A DNA stretch of 8,679 nucleotides. It comes from Opitutaceae bacterium. GTDB lineage: Bacteria > Verrucomicrobiota > Verrucomicrobiae > Opitutales > Opitutaceae. The position numbers and the translations under genes are program-made. The stretch is taken from assembly GCA_031266495.1 (NCBI GenBank), contig JAISAX010000200.1, positions 1-8,679 on the forward strand, given 5' to 3'. The notes under the pieces are model-generated. The model had not been told where the DNA came from. It worked only from the letters and a program-made list of their open reading frames with translations, and did not search any database. Numbering within the stretch: position 1 is the stretch's first letter; every line of letters begins with the position of its first letter. Below, piece after piece: positions 1 to 5,364 of this stretch.

Positions 1-799
1 GTTCGAGGTCGAAGAACTCGGGTTCGATGGTTGCGTGGCTGGATTCGACGTCGGCGTTGGCGTTGGGGCGAGCGGGAGGGTTGAAGCGATGGAGTGCCCC
101 CATGGCGGAGATGGAGCGGTGAAAGCCGTCAGGGCGGTAGTGGACGGTGTCGCCGTCGAACCCGGTGCCCAGGTCGGTGCGGACTTCGACCTGGGCGAGG
201 GGCACGCCATGGTCGCGCAGGTGGCCGAGCAGAACGGTGCGGTAGCCTTGGCGTTGAAGGGTGTTGTGGAGGTCGATGAGGGTGGGGGTTGAAAAATGAT
301 TGAAGAATACGACGCCGCCTTCCGCCGGTGAAAAATCGAGTTGCTGGCTGCATGATCGCCAATCATCGCCACGGCCAAGAGTGATAATGTTCACCTTGCC
401 ACCAATGAGCCCCATCTGGCGGGTGAGGGCGGAGAGGTGCGCACTGATCGTGTGGCTGGGGTAATTGGGCATGATAACGGAAATGTTTTTCAGCCAGTGG
501 GCGCCGGAGCGCGGTTTGATGACGGTGCCAATGGAGCGGCGGCGTTGGATGAGGCCTTCGGTGACGAGTCCATCAAGGGCTTTGCGAACGGTGCTGGGCG
601 CCACGTTGAGGAGTTTTACGAGTTCGCTTTCGGGTGGGAGTTTAGAGGATTTTTCCGGTGCGTTTTCAATGAGGCGGCGCAGGGAGTTGCGAAGCTGGGC
701 ATGCAGGAGAACCCCATTGTCCCGATCCAGAATGATGTTGCGGATTTGTGTGTCCCAATGGGAAGCGGCATTCCCGTTTTTGTCTGCCTCACTTCCCAA
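1..799 (-). CDS. GntR-HTH transcriptional regulator with LacI-like effector domain, C-terminus beyond window
   Basis: A minus-strand frame stays open for 266 codons and runs off the left edge, so the C-terminus is not visible. Counting from the TTG at 799-797, residues about 28-96 are a GntR winged helix-turn-helix, with the typical stretches LPPESELVKLLNVAPSTVRK and LVTEGLIQRRRSIGTVI. From about residue 104 (ISVIMPNYP...) the protein resembles the periplasmic-binding fold of LacI-type sensors rather than FCD or UTRA domains, so the ligand is probably a sugar or similar small molecule (inference). The start is uncertain. No in-frame ATG precedes the HTH, and TTG-799 directly follows a C15 run and has no Shine-Dalgarno. 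ATG-855, upstream of the run, is out of frame by one base. A palindrome at 916-929 may be its operator. It could be intact with a TTG start, switched off, or a young pseudogene. Confidence 0.8.
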   Translation of the reverse strand, partial: MGSEADKNGNAASHWDTQIRNIILDRDNGVLLHAQLRNSLRRLIENAPEKSSKLPPESELVKLLNVAPSTVRKALDGLVTEGLIQRRRSIGTVIKPRSGAHWLKNISVIMPNYPSHTISAHLSALTRQMGLIGGKVNIITLGRGDDWRSCSQQLDFSPAEGGVVFFNHFSTPTLIDLHNTLQRQGYRTVLLGHLRDHGVPLAQVEVRTDLGTGFDGDTVHYRPDGFHRSISAMGALHRFNPPARPNANADVESSHATIEPEFFDLE

Positions 800-802
800 A
801 CA

Positions 803-817
803 GGGGGGGGGGGGGGG
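803..817. repeat. 15-base G/C homopolymer at the 5' end of the GntR gene
   Basis: Fifteen G on the plus strand are C15 in the sense of the regulator. Read from ATG-855, the frame passes through the run, encodes a proline stretch and stops after 79 codons. With 13 or 16 C the same ATG would read continuously into the HTH frame through CLGSEADKNGNAASHWD. Runs this long slip during replication and are also prone to sequencing error, so the length shown may not be the only one in the population. Confidence 0.9.
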
Positions 818-915
818 AGTGTGGCAATGGAATCGTTTGGCGTTTGCATCAGCATTTGTCGTGGGCGATCGGGGAGGTCTGTCAGCTATTGTTTGGGAAA
901 GGCGATATGAGTGTT

Positions 916-929
916 TTACTACGTAGTAA
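916..929. promoter_or_regulatory. Perfect 14-bp palindrome TTACTACGTAGTAA, candidate operator of the GntR regulator
   Basis: TTACTACGTAGTAA is a perfect dyad about 60 bp upstream of ATG-855 in an AT-rich non-coding stretch. It overlaps the first of two AACGTT elements at 928-933 and 936-941, each itself palindromic. GntR-HTH proteins bind short palindromes as dimers and often repress themselves, so an autoregulatory operator is a fair inference. No clear -10/-35 pair could be fixed next to it. Confidence 0.45.
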
Positions 930-1074
930 CGTTAAAACGTTGTTTGTTGATATTTTTTGATGAAACAATAGTTGTTTTTTATAATTACTTGATGGATAGG
1001 ATAATATAATATATTTTTTGGCTCCCTCGATGATTTTATGAAAATCGAATGAAGGGGGAAGCGAGGCGAAAAGG
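930..1074. other. AT-rich non-coding stretch between regulator and helicase remnant
   Basis: This stretch is sharply AT-rich against the GC-rich surroundings (for example ATAATATAATATATTTTTT near 1000-1018). It contains a small dyad at 963-977 (AAACAA-TAG-TTGTTT) followed by a T run, and GATTTT-ATG-AAAATC at 1032-1046. No reading frame looks coding. It probably holds the promoter of the leftward regulator. The dyad plus T run could be a weak rightward terminator or a second binding site; the stem is AT-only, so I rate a terminator as unlikely. Confidence 0.5.
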
Positions 1075-1771
1075 ATGTTTTTTGCGGGTTGCCCCGTCTT
1101 CAACCTCCTGACCAAGGACGAAAAAGCCGCCATCGCCGACGACCTCGTCGGCGTGAAATTCAACAGCCCCTACGGCAAGAACCTCAAACGCTGGTTGCGC
1201 CACGGCATCGGCGTTCACCACGGCCGGCCTGCTGCCACGCTACCGCATCCTCGTCGAACAACTCGCGCAGCGCGGACGCCTCAAACTCATCTGCGGAACG
1301 GATACGCTTGGCGTCGGCGTCAACGTGCCCATCCACACCGTGCTTTTCACGCAACTCTGGAAATACGACGGACAGAAGGCGGCGATCCTCAGCGTGCGCG
1401 ATTTCAAACAGGTCGCAGGCCGCGCCGGACGCAGCGGGTATTATGATGTTGGATACATCATCGTGCGGGTGCCCAAGCACATCATCGAAAACAAGCGCCT
1501 CGCAGAAAATTGCGCGTCAACGTCGATCTGCAAGAGGACTTTTCGCTGCATCAGGCTCTCTCGCTTTACCTCATCGACACGGTGCAAAAACTCGACCGCG
1601 CCTCGCCCGATTATCCGTTCGACGTGCTCACGCTCTGCGAATCCATCGTCGGGGACCCCGACCAGATCCTGCGCCGTCAGCTCGACAAATTAAAAACCGA
1701 AAAACTCATCGAGTTAAAGGAGGCGGGCGTCGAATACGACGAGCGCATGGAACGCCTCGCCGTCTCCAACC
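1075..1771 (+). pseudogene. Ski2-like/DUF3516 RNA helicase remnant, frameshifted with internal deletion
   Basis: This is the C-terminal half of a superfamily II helicase broken into pieces. Frame 1 from about 1108 reads [19 protein letters not shown]...LRHGIGVHH. An extra G near 1222 shifts the match to frame 2: [39 protein letters not shown], and motif [19 protein letters not shown]. At about 1500-1510 the match jumps from [10 protein letters not shown] straight to [19 protein letters not shown] in frame 1. From memory of the family roughly a hundred residues normally lie between these, so a deletion is inferred. The fragment ends near [12 protein letters not shown]. The N-terminal ATPase half (Walker A, DEAD/DEVH box) and the extreme C-terminus are absent. 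No function is expected. Confidence 0.85.
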
Positions 1772-2417
1772 TCGACGACACACGGCTTCGACGCCGTCTT
1801 TCAACCGGACGCCGAGGCACGCGAGGCTTACCCCTTCGATTACACGTTTATCGTCCGCTACCGTTTTCTCACATCGGGGCTGACATGTGAGCTCAGTCTC
1901 ACGAACAACGAAAAACGCCACCCCATACCGTGGAGCGCGGACACCATTTTTATTTTTCGCTCCCGTCCTCCCCGGATCGCCGCCTGAACTCCGCAGGAAC
2001 AACTATCGTATCCGGATATCGGCTACACATGCCTGCGCCGCCGGTCTTCCCGAAGAAGGAAAACTGATCCCTCATCCGGCATTTCCGCAGGATGAATCGC
2101 TCGCCCACCCGCAACTTGCCAACGCCGTCATTCATTACGGACTACGTTCCAACGAAGCAGTTCTTTACCCCGCGCCGGACAGCCCGGACCGTCTGGAGAA
2201 AAACCCGGTGATTACCATCCGTCACAGACAAGAGCAGGTGCCACCGCCCACCTTTGCCTTTGTCACCTGGAGCCCCTCCCCCGACGCGCCGTTTTACTGC
2301 ATCGAACCCTGGATGGGCCCATCCAACGCTCCCGGTCACGGTGTCGGCCTTCACCGGGTGCACCCGGTTCAACAGCACGCTCATACGGTGAGCATAACGA
2401 TCTCCCCGTTGCCCTGA
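1772..2417 (+). pseudogene. Aldose 1-epimerase (mutarotase) remnant, N-terminus missing, two frameshifts
   Basis: Aldose 1-epimerases interconvert alpha and beta sugar anomers. The match starts in frame 2 near 1781 ([20 protein letters not shown], then FIVRYRFL and [16 protein letters not shown]). A missing base near 1938 moves it to frame 1 ([14 protein letters not shown]), and a second shift near 1975-1985 moves it to frame 3 ([19 protein letters not shown]). Frame 3 then runs to the TGA at 2415-2417 through [23 protein letters not shown], which carries the C-terminal Glu typical of the family. The first third or so of the enzyme is absent and replaced by the helicase fragment, so this is a real deletion and not only sequencing noise. 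The GntR regulator nearby could once have belonged to the same sugar locus (speculative). Confidence 0.85.
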
Positions 2418-2579
2418 AACCGCCCCGCCGGAACAAATCCGTTTATTCGACACTTGCGAACCGGACTCTTCGTCAGACTCCCATGCGATTGCGGTTGCCC
2501 GGCAGAGATTGCCATCAAGCAACAAGCTGGACCGATTCGCCTCTTTCCTGATGATCAGGGAGGCCCTATTGCTCGCTCC

Positions 2580-3011
2580 ATGAACTGGTTCCTCTGGGCG
2601 TTCCTTTCCGCCTTTTTCGCCGGCCTCACCGCCATCCTCGCCAAGGTCGGCGTGGCCGGCGTCAACTCCCACCTCGCCACCGCCATCCGTACCGTCGTTG
2701 TTCTCGTCTTCGCCTGGGCCGTGGCGCTTGCCGCCGCCCCCGCGCCGGTCCGTGAACTCGCCACCCTCTCTCGCCGCACCTGGCTGTTTCTCGCCCTCTC
2801 GGGCCTCGCCACCGGCCTCTCCTGGCTCTGCTACTTCCGCGCCCTGCAACTCGGCGAAGCCTCGCGCGTCGCCCCCGTGGACAAACTCGGCGTCGTCTTC
2901 GCCATCGTCCTCGCCGCCATTTTCCTCCGCGAACGCCTCACCTGGACCCACTGGACGGGCGGCACCCTGATCCTCGCCGGCGTCCTCGTCATCGCCAGCA
3001 AAAGCGGTTGA
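2580..3011 (+). CDS. EamA-family (DMT superfamily) small membrane transporter
   Basis: This 143-residue protein has five predicted membrane segments at about residues 3-23, 33-53, 67-87, 99-116 and 122-140. It corresponds to one EamA domain, while many family members have two (about 300 residues). The signature half FRALQLGEASRVAPVDKLG followed by FLRERLTWTHWTGG and a final helix is typical. Single-domain members are common and probably work as dimers; the substrate cannot be read from sequence. ATG-2580 is the natural start. An AGGGAGG at 2557-2563 lies 16 nt upstream, longer than usual spacing. The frame is open further upstream, but that stretch is polar and does not resemble the family. 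The gene is intact, unlike its left neighbours. Confidence 0.85.
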   Translation: MNWFLWAFLSAFFAGLTAILAKVGVAGVNSHLATAIRTVVVLVFAWAVALAAAPAPVRELATLSRRTWLFLALSGLATGLSWLCYFRALQLGEASRVAPVDKLGVVFAIVLAAIFLRERLTWTHWTGGTLILAGVLVIASKSG

Positions 3012-3027
3012 ACCCCGGCGAAAGCGG

Positions 3028-3038
3028 CCCCCCCCCCC
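3028..3038. repeat. C11 homopolymer after the EamA gene
   Basis: Eleven C in a row lie 16 bases past the EamA stop codon, in non-coding DNA. It is the second long C/G run in the window. It affects no gene here. Confidence 0.85.
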
Positions 3039-3085
3039 GCCGGACACGCGCCTTCGCGACTGACTCGCAAGCTCTCTTCCTTCTT

Positions 3086-3128
3086 GTTAAAAGCCCAGTT
3101 TTGGTTAACCGATGGTCATTATGGTTAA
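3086..3128. promoter_or_regulatory. Repeated GTTAA elements around the antitoxin start, candidate operator
   Basis: GTTAA recurs as GTTAAAA (3086-3092), within the 8-bp palindrome GGTTAACC (3103-3110), and as GTTAAAA (3124-3130), spaced 18 and 20 bp. TGGTTAA is shared by the last two. Phd/YefM and VapB antitoxins normally repress their own operon by binding palindromes at the promoter, so these are candidate contacts. The third copy lies inside the coding start, which weakens the case. A convincing -10/-35 pair is not visible. Confidence 0.3.
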
Positions 3129-3366
3129 AACACGAACAGTCACCGTGCTCGAAATCAAAACCCGGCTGGGTGCTTATCTCAACGGAGTAGAACGGGACCA
3201 GGAGGAGATTCTTATCACGCGCCACGACAAGCCCGTAGCGCGTCTGGTTCCCGTGCAGCGCACGGCTGTTCGCGCCGATGCCTTGCGTCGGCTCGCGGCT
3301 ATTCCCACGCGTCGCAAGACTGACACCTTGACGACCAAAGACCTCGTTACCCAAGGCAGGAAATGA
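3112..3366 (+). CDS. Type II antitoxin, Phd/YefM family
   Basis: This 84-residue protein begins with the Phd/YefM fold: VTVLEIKTRLGAYLNGVE, EEILITRHDKPVARLVPV. That N-terminal half dimerises and binds DNA. The remainder (about residues 50-84, with ALRRLAAIPTRRKTDTLTTK) would be the flexible tail that occupies the toxin active site. Two starts are possible, ATG-3112 and ATG-3121. The second gives MVKTRTVTVLEIK, closer to typical family length before the first strand. Neither has a clear Shine-Dalgarno. Its TGA overlaps the toxin ATG as ATGA, indicating translational coupling. By family, it neutralises the PIN toxin and represses the operon. Confidence 0.88.
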   Translation: MVIMVKTRTVTVLEIKTRLGAYLNGVERDQEEILITRHDKPVARLVPVQRTAVRADALRRLAAIPTRRKTDTLTTKDLVTQGRK

Positions 3367-3779
3367 ACCTCGTTATCGATGGTTCGGCTGCACTGGCCAT
3401 GCTGTTGCCCGATGAAATGGCCAGCAGCGAAGCAGTCACGATCAATAAAGCAGTCGGGAAGGCTGGCTCCCTGCTGGTTCCGGCTCACTGGTGGGCAGAA
3501 GTGACCAACGGGATTCTCCAAGCCGAAAAACGGGGACGAATTACGTTGGCCGAGTCCAGCGAGTTGCTGAATATAGCGCAAGGTCTTGGCGTGGTCCAGG
3601 ATGACGAAACCGCATCACGGGTTCCCCGTGATGTGATCTCTCTTGCCAGGCTTCACGGGTTAACCGTTTACGATGCGGCCTATCTCGAACTTGCCGTGCG
3701 GGAAACCGCCACTCTCGCCACGCTCGATGCGGCATTGGAGCGCGCGGCTGTCACCTCTGGCGTTCATACAATTCCATAA
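3363..3779 (+). CDS. vapC: Type II toxin, VapC-like PIN-domain ribonuclease
   Basis: This 138-residue protein has the usual length of a PIN-domain toxin. The acidic residues expected for Mg2+ binding are present: Asp6 (MNLVIDGSAALAM), Glu46 (HWWAEVTNGIL), Asp104 (GLTVYDAAYLELAVR) and Asp122 (LATLDAAL). Proteins of this type cut specific RNAs, often initiator tRNA or rRNA loops; the target here cannot be predicted. The gene starts inside the antitoxin stop (ATGA at 3363-3366), the classic toxin-antitoxin order with the antitoxin first. All catalytic positions are retained and there is no frameshift, so the pair looks functional, in contrast to the decayed genes upstream. Confidence 0.92.
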   Translation: MNLVIDGSAALAMLLPDEMASSEAVTINKAVGKAGSLLVPAHWWAEVTNGILQAEKRGRITLAESSELLNIAQGLGVVQDDETASRVPRDVISLARLHGLTVYDAAYLELAVRETATLATLDAALERAAVTSGVHTIP

Positions 3780-3866
3780 GGGAACTTCTAAAAATTGTTT
3801 TTTAACCACAGAGCAAAGACACAGAGTTTAGCGCTATTCTTGTCCTTGGCGTTATCTTTGGTCTTG

Positions 3867-4030
3867 GGAACCGTAAGGAAATAAACAGAGCAAATCTGCT
3901 TGGTCTTGAAGAGCGAGCCAGCGTCGCTGACTCGCTCATTTATTCCCAATCCGGTAAACTCCCTCGTCAGCTCCTTGGCTCCCTCTTCAATTCCGGCGCA
4001 TCTTTGCTCTGTTTATTTCCTTACGGTTCC
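3867..4030. repeat. 164-bp inverted repeat with perfect 28-bp outer arms
   Basis: GGAACCGTAAGGAAATAAAC plus AGAGCAAA (3867-3894) is the exact reverse complement of 4003-4030. Inside, the symmetry continues imperfectly. The left arm carries the blocks TTGAAGAG, AGCCA and CTGAC in order, and the reverse complement of the right arm carries the same blocks in the same order at nearly the same spacing. The left arm also contains a nearly perfect 27-nt palindrome (3911-3937, GAGCGAG...CTCGCTC around CAGCG-T-CGCTG). No transposase, and no target-site duplication at the edges, can be seen. It could be a MITE-like or REP-like palindromic element, a bidirectional terminator, or a structured RNA. Confidence 0.85.
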
Positions 4031-4054
4031 TTAACGTTTGTTATCATAAGGTTG

Positions 4055-4092
4055 GGCCGACAGGTTGGGGATCTTTCCCCTGCTTGTCGGCC
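4055..4092. terminator. Hairpin 3' of the leftward hypothetical gene, possible terminator
   Basis: GGCCGACAGGTTGGGG pairs with CCCCTGCTTGTCGGCC across the loop ATCTTT, with three mismatches. It sits about 115 bp beyond the stop of the minus-strand gene at 4208. There is no U-tract in either direction, so intrinsic termination is only possible, not shown. Confidence 0.3.
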
Positions 4093-4207
4093 TCATAGTA
4101 TCTCCTGCCGCGGTGGTGAATCTCCTGGCCGGTGTTTCACGACGCCCCATGTGCCCGGTTTCCGGATACCCGGCCCCGACTCCGGGCCCCGGCAACGCGG
4201 CGGCGCC

Positions 4208-4660
4208 TCATCCCCGCAGGAACGAACCGGGCAGCGTTGTTTTCGGAGCCTCCTTGCGCTGGCAGACCGCACAGAAGGCATCGATCTCCCGGCCGGCCAC
4301 CCGCCGGATCGCCTCGCGGGCCGTGGTGATTTCCTCCGTGCACAGGCCGGGTTCGAGGTGCGCCCAGCGTCCCCGCGGATCGAGCATTATTTCCATCAGG
4401 GCCGCCTCGCCCGTCACAAAGTACGCGATCAGCGGATTGAGGCCGCACGGACACGCGGGCTGCCGGGATTCGCGCACGGAATGCCGCGGCCCGGTCTGCA
4501 ACTCCTGGTAAAACTGCTCCAGCGTCCAGTCCATGAGGTGGACCAGCGCATCCGGCTCCGCCAGCGCCGACGACGGCGGCAACGCCCTCAACCCCACCTC
4601 CCACCGGACGCGCAAGTAGAATCTACGGGCCTTGAGCGCCCCGATGAGGGTATCGTGCAT
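4208..4660 (-). CDS. Hypothetical protein with Cys pairs, possible metal binding
   Basis: This is an unrecognised 150-residue soluble protein with no signal peptide or membrane segment. Its N-terminal half is Trp/Leu-rich and likely helical (FYLRVRWEVGLRALPP, LVHLMDWTLEQFYQELQTG). The middle has CPCGLNPLIAYFVTGEAALM (Cys70, Cys72), then Cys107, and near the C-terminus FCAVCQRKE (Cys130, Cys133). Five cysteines, four of them in CxC and CxxC pairs, would suit a zinc or iron site, but I know no family with this pattern. It was chosen over overlapping frames on both strands because its composition is protein-like, whereas the others are Arg/Pro/Gly-rich as GC-rich shadows are. ATG-4660 has no clear Shine-Dalgarno. 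It is divergent from ccoS across 164 bp, so the two might share a control region. Confidence 0.6.
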   Translation of the reverse strand: MHDTLIGALKARRFYLRVRWEVGLRALPPSSALAEPDALVHLMDWTLEQFYQELQTGPRHSVRESRQPACPCGLNPLIAYFVTGEAALMEIMLDPRGRWAHLEPGLCTEEITTAREAIRRVAGREIDAFCAVCQRKEAPKTTLPGSFLRG

Positions 4661-4784
4661 GGCGGCAATGTGCCATATCCGGCGCTTCCCTGCCTCGCAT
4701 CAGTTGGCGAGCCTTGCGCGGATTTTGGATACGATTGTCGTCCGGTGATTCCTCCTCCACGTTGTCCGCCCGAAAACAAAAAAC

Positions 4785-4802
4785 GCACAACCGGACTTGT
4801 GC
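4785..4802. promoter_or_regulatory. 18-bp dyad GCACAA-N6-TTGTGC upstream of the ccoS-like gene
   Basis: GCACAA CCGGAC TTGTGC is a perfect 6-6-6 inverted repeat ending 22 bp before the ATG at 4825, between the divergent genes. Its position suits an operator or a leader hairpin. It does not match the FNR/Anr consensus TTGAT-N4-ATCAA that often controls cbb3 operons, and I find no such box in this gap. Function is unproven. Confidence 0.35.
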
Positions 4803-4824
4803 CGTGTCCTTTGGTTCCGGACTC

Positions 4825-5226
4825 ATGGACATCATTCCTCTCACACTGGCAATCAGCCTCTGCCTGACGATCACCTTCATTGTCTTTTTCTGGCGTGAAC
4901 AATCGCGACGTCGATTCACCAGCGCCGAGAGCGAGGCGCTCCTGCCTCTCGCCGACGAGGAGCCGTCCGTCGGCGGCGGCGGCGGCGCCGGCCAGCCGGT
5001 GGTGATCGACATCGCCGCGGCGCGTGCCGCCCGTGCCACCCGACTGGCCGCCGGCCTGGTCGCCGACGGTTCTCTTGCCCCGGAGGCTCGCTGCCATGCG
5101 CACGGTCTCACGCGGGGCCAATCCTCGCATGGCGAGGGCGAGGGCAAGGGCGAAAAACCCTCCTGTCGCGGCGACGGCTCCTGCCACTCCTGCGAACGCC
5201 GCAAAGGCCGCGCCCGGACGCCCTGA
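4825..5226 (+). CDS. ccoS: CcoS-like cbb3 oxidase assembly protein with Cys/His-rich tail
   Basis: This 133-residue protein begins with one membrane helix at about residues 3-22 (IIPLTLAISLCLTITFIVFF), then WREQSRRRFTSAESEALLPL and an acidic ADEE. That layout, a short N-terminal helix, an aromatic/basic turn and then an acidic Pro-Leu stretch, matches CcoS, needed for cofactor loading of cbb3 oxidase. CcoS is usually only about 50-70 residues. Here a Gly-rich linker and a C-terminal extension follow with Cys90-His91-Ala-His93, His102, and Cys114, Cys120, His121, Cys123 (SCRGDGSCHSCERRKG). Such residues could bind a metal, which is inference. ATG-4825 was chosen because the helix begins there; the frame is open upstream but unlike a protein. 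It lies just before ccoNO on the same strand, which supports the assignment. Confidence 0.62.
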   Translation: MDIIPLTLAISLCLTITFIVFFWREQSRRRFTSAESEALLPLADEEPSVGGGGGAGQPVVIDIAAARAARATRLAAGLVADGSLAPEARCHAHGLTRGQSSHGEGEGKGEKPSCRGDGSCHSCERRKGRARTP

Positions 5227-5260
5227 GCATCCCGCGCCTGAAATCGCGGCGTCCTCGCCG

Positions 5261-5310
5261 CCTGTCCTCCCCCCCCTCCCCTGCCACCGCCGCCCGCCGC
5301 CGCCCCCCTG
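5261..5310. other. C-rich tract before ccoNO (G-rich on the minus strand)
   Basis: The 138-bp gap between the ccoS-like gene and ccoNO is strongly C-rich, with runs of C8 (5269-5276), C4 (5278-5281), C3 (5293-5295) and C6 (5303-5308) and almost no A. The minus strand could form a G-quadruplex-like structure. No promoter or Shine-Dalgarno is visible in the gap. Confidence 0.4.
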
Positions 5311-5364
5311 CCTTCGACCAGACCGATCCGGCCTATCCGCTACCACACCGCACTCCTTACGATC

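Larger units (their letters stand above)
3780..4207. other. 428-bp intergenic region holding a large inverted repeat, no gene seen
   Basis: No frame here resembles a protein I know. The region opens with TTTTTTAACCACAGAGCAAAG (positions about 3799-3818), then has a 164-bp inverted repeat (3867-4030), a separate hairpin (4055-4092), and GC-rich sequence running into the end of the convergent gene at 4208. It lies between the 3' ends of the rightward toxin and the leftward hypothetical gene, where terminators or mobile repeats are expected. Confidence 0.6.

Noticed and set aside
616..855. 79-codon minus-strand frame from ATG-855 as a stand-alone protein
   Set aside because: It is the out-of-frame reading of the GntR gene beyond the C15 run, better explained as a shifted start than as a separate gene.
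437..926. Two plus-strand frames opposite the GntR gene
   Set aside because: They are antisense to a clear winged-helix domain and have no family resemblance.
3867..4030. CRISPR array or IS element
   Set aside because: There are only two arms, inverted rather than direct, with no spacers, no transposase and no visible target duplication.
4065..4604. Overlapping frames on both strands around the hypothetical gene
   Set aside because: Arg/Pro/Gly-rich composition. The 4208-4660 minus frame is more protein-like and mutually exclusive with them.
4661..5364. FNR/Anr box controlling the cco operon
   Set aside because: No TTGAT-N4-ATCAA sequence was found in the gaps before ccoS or ccoNO.
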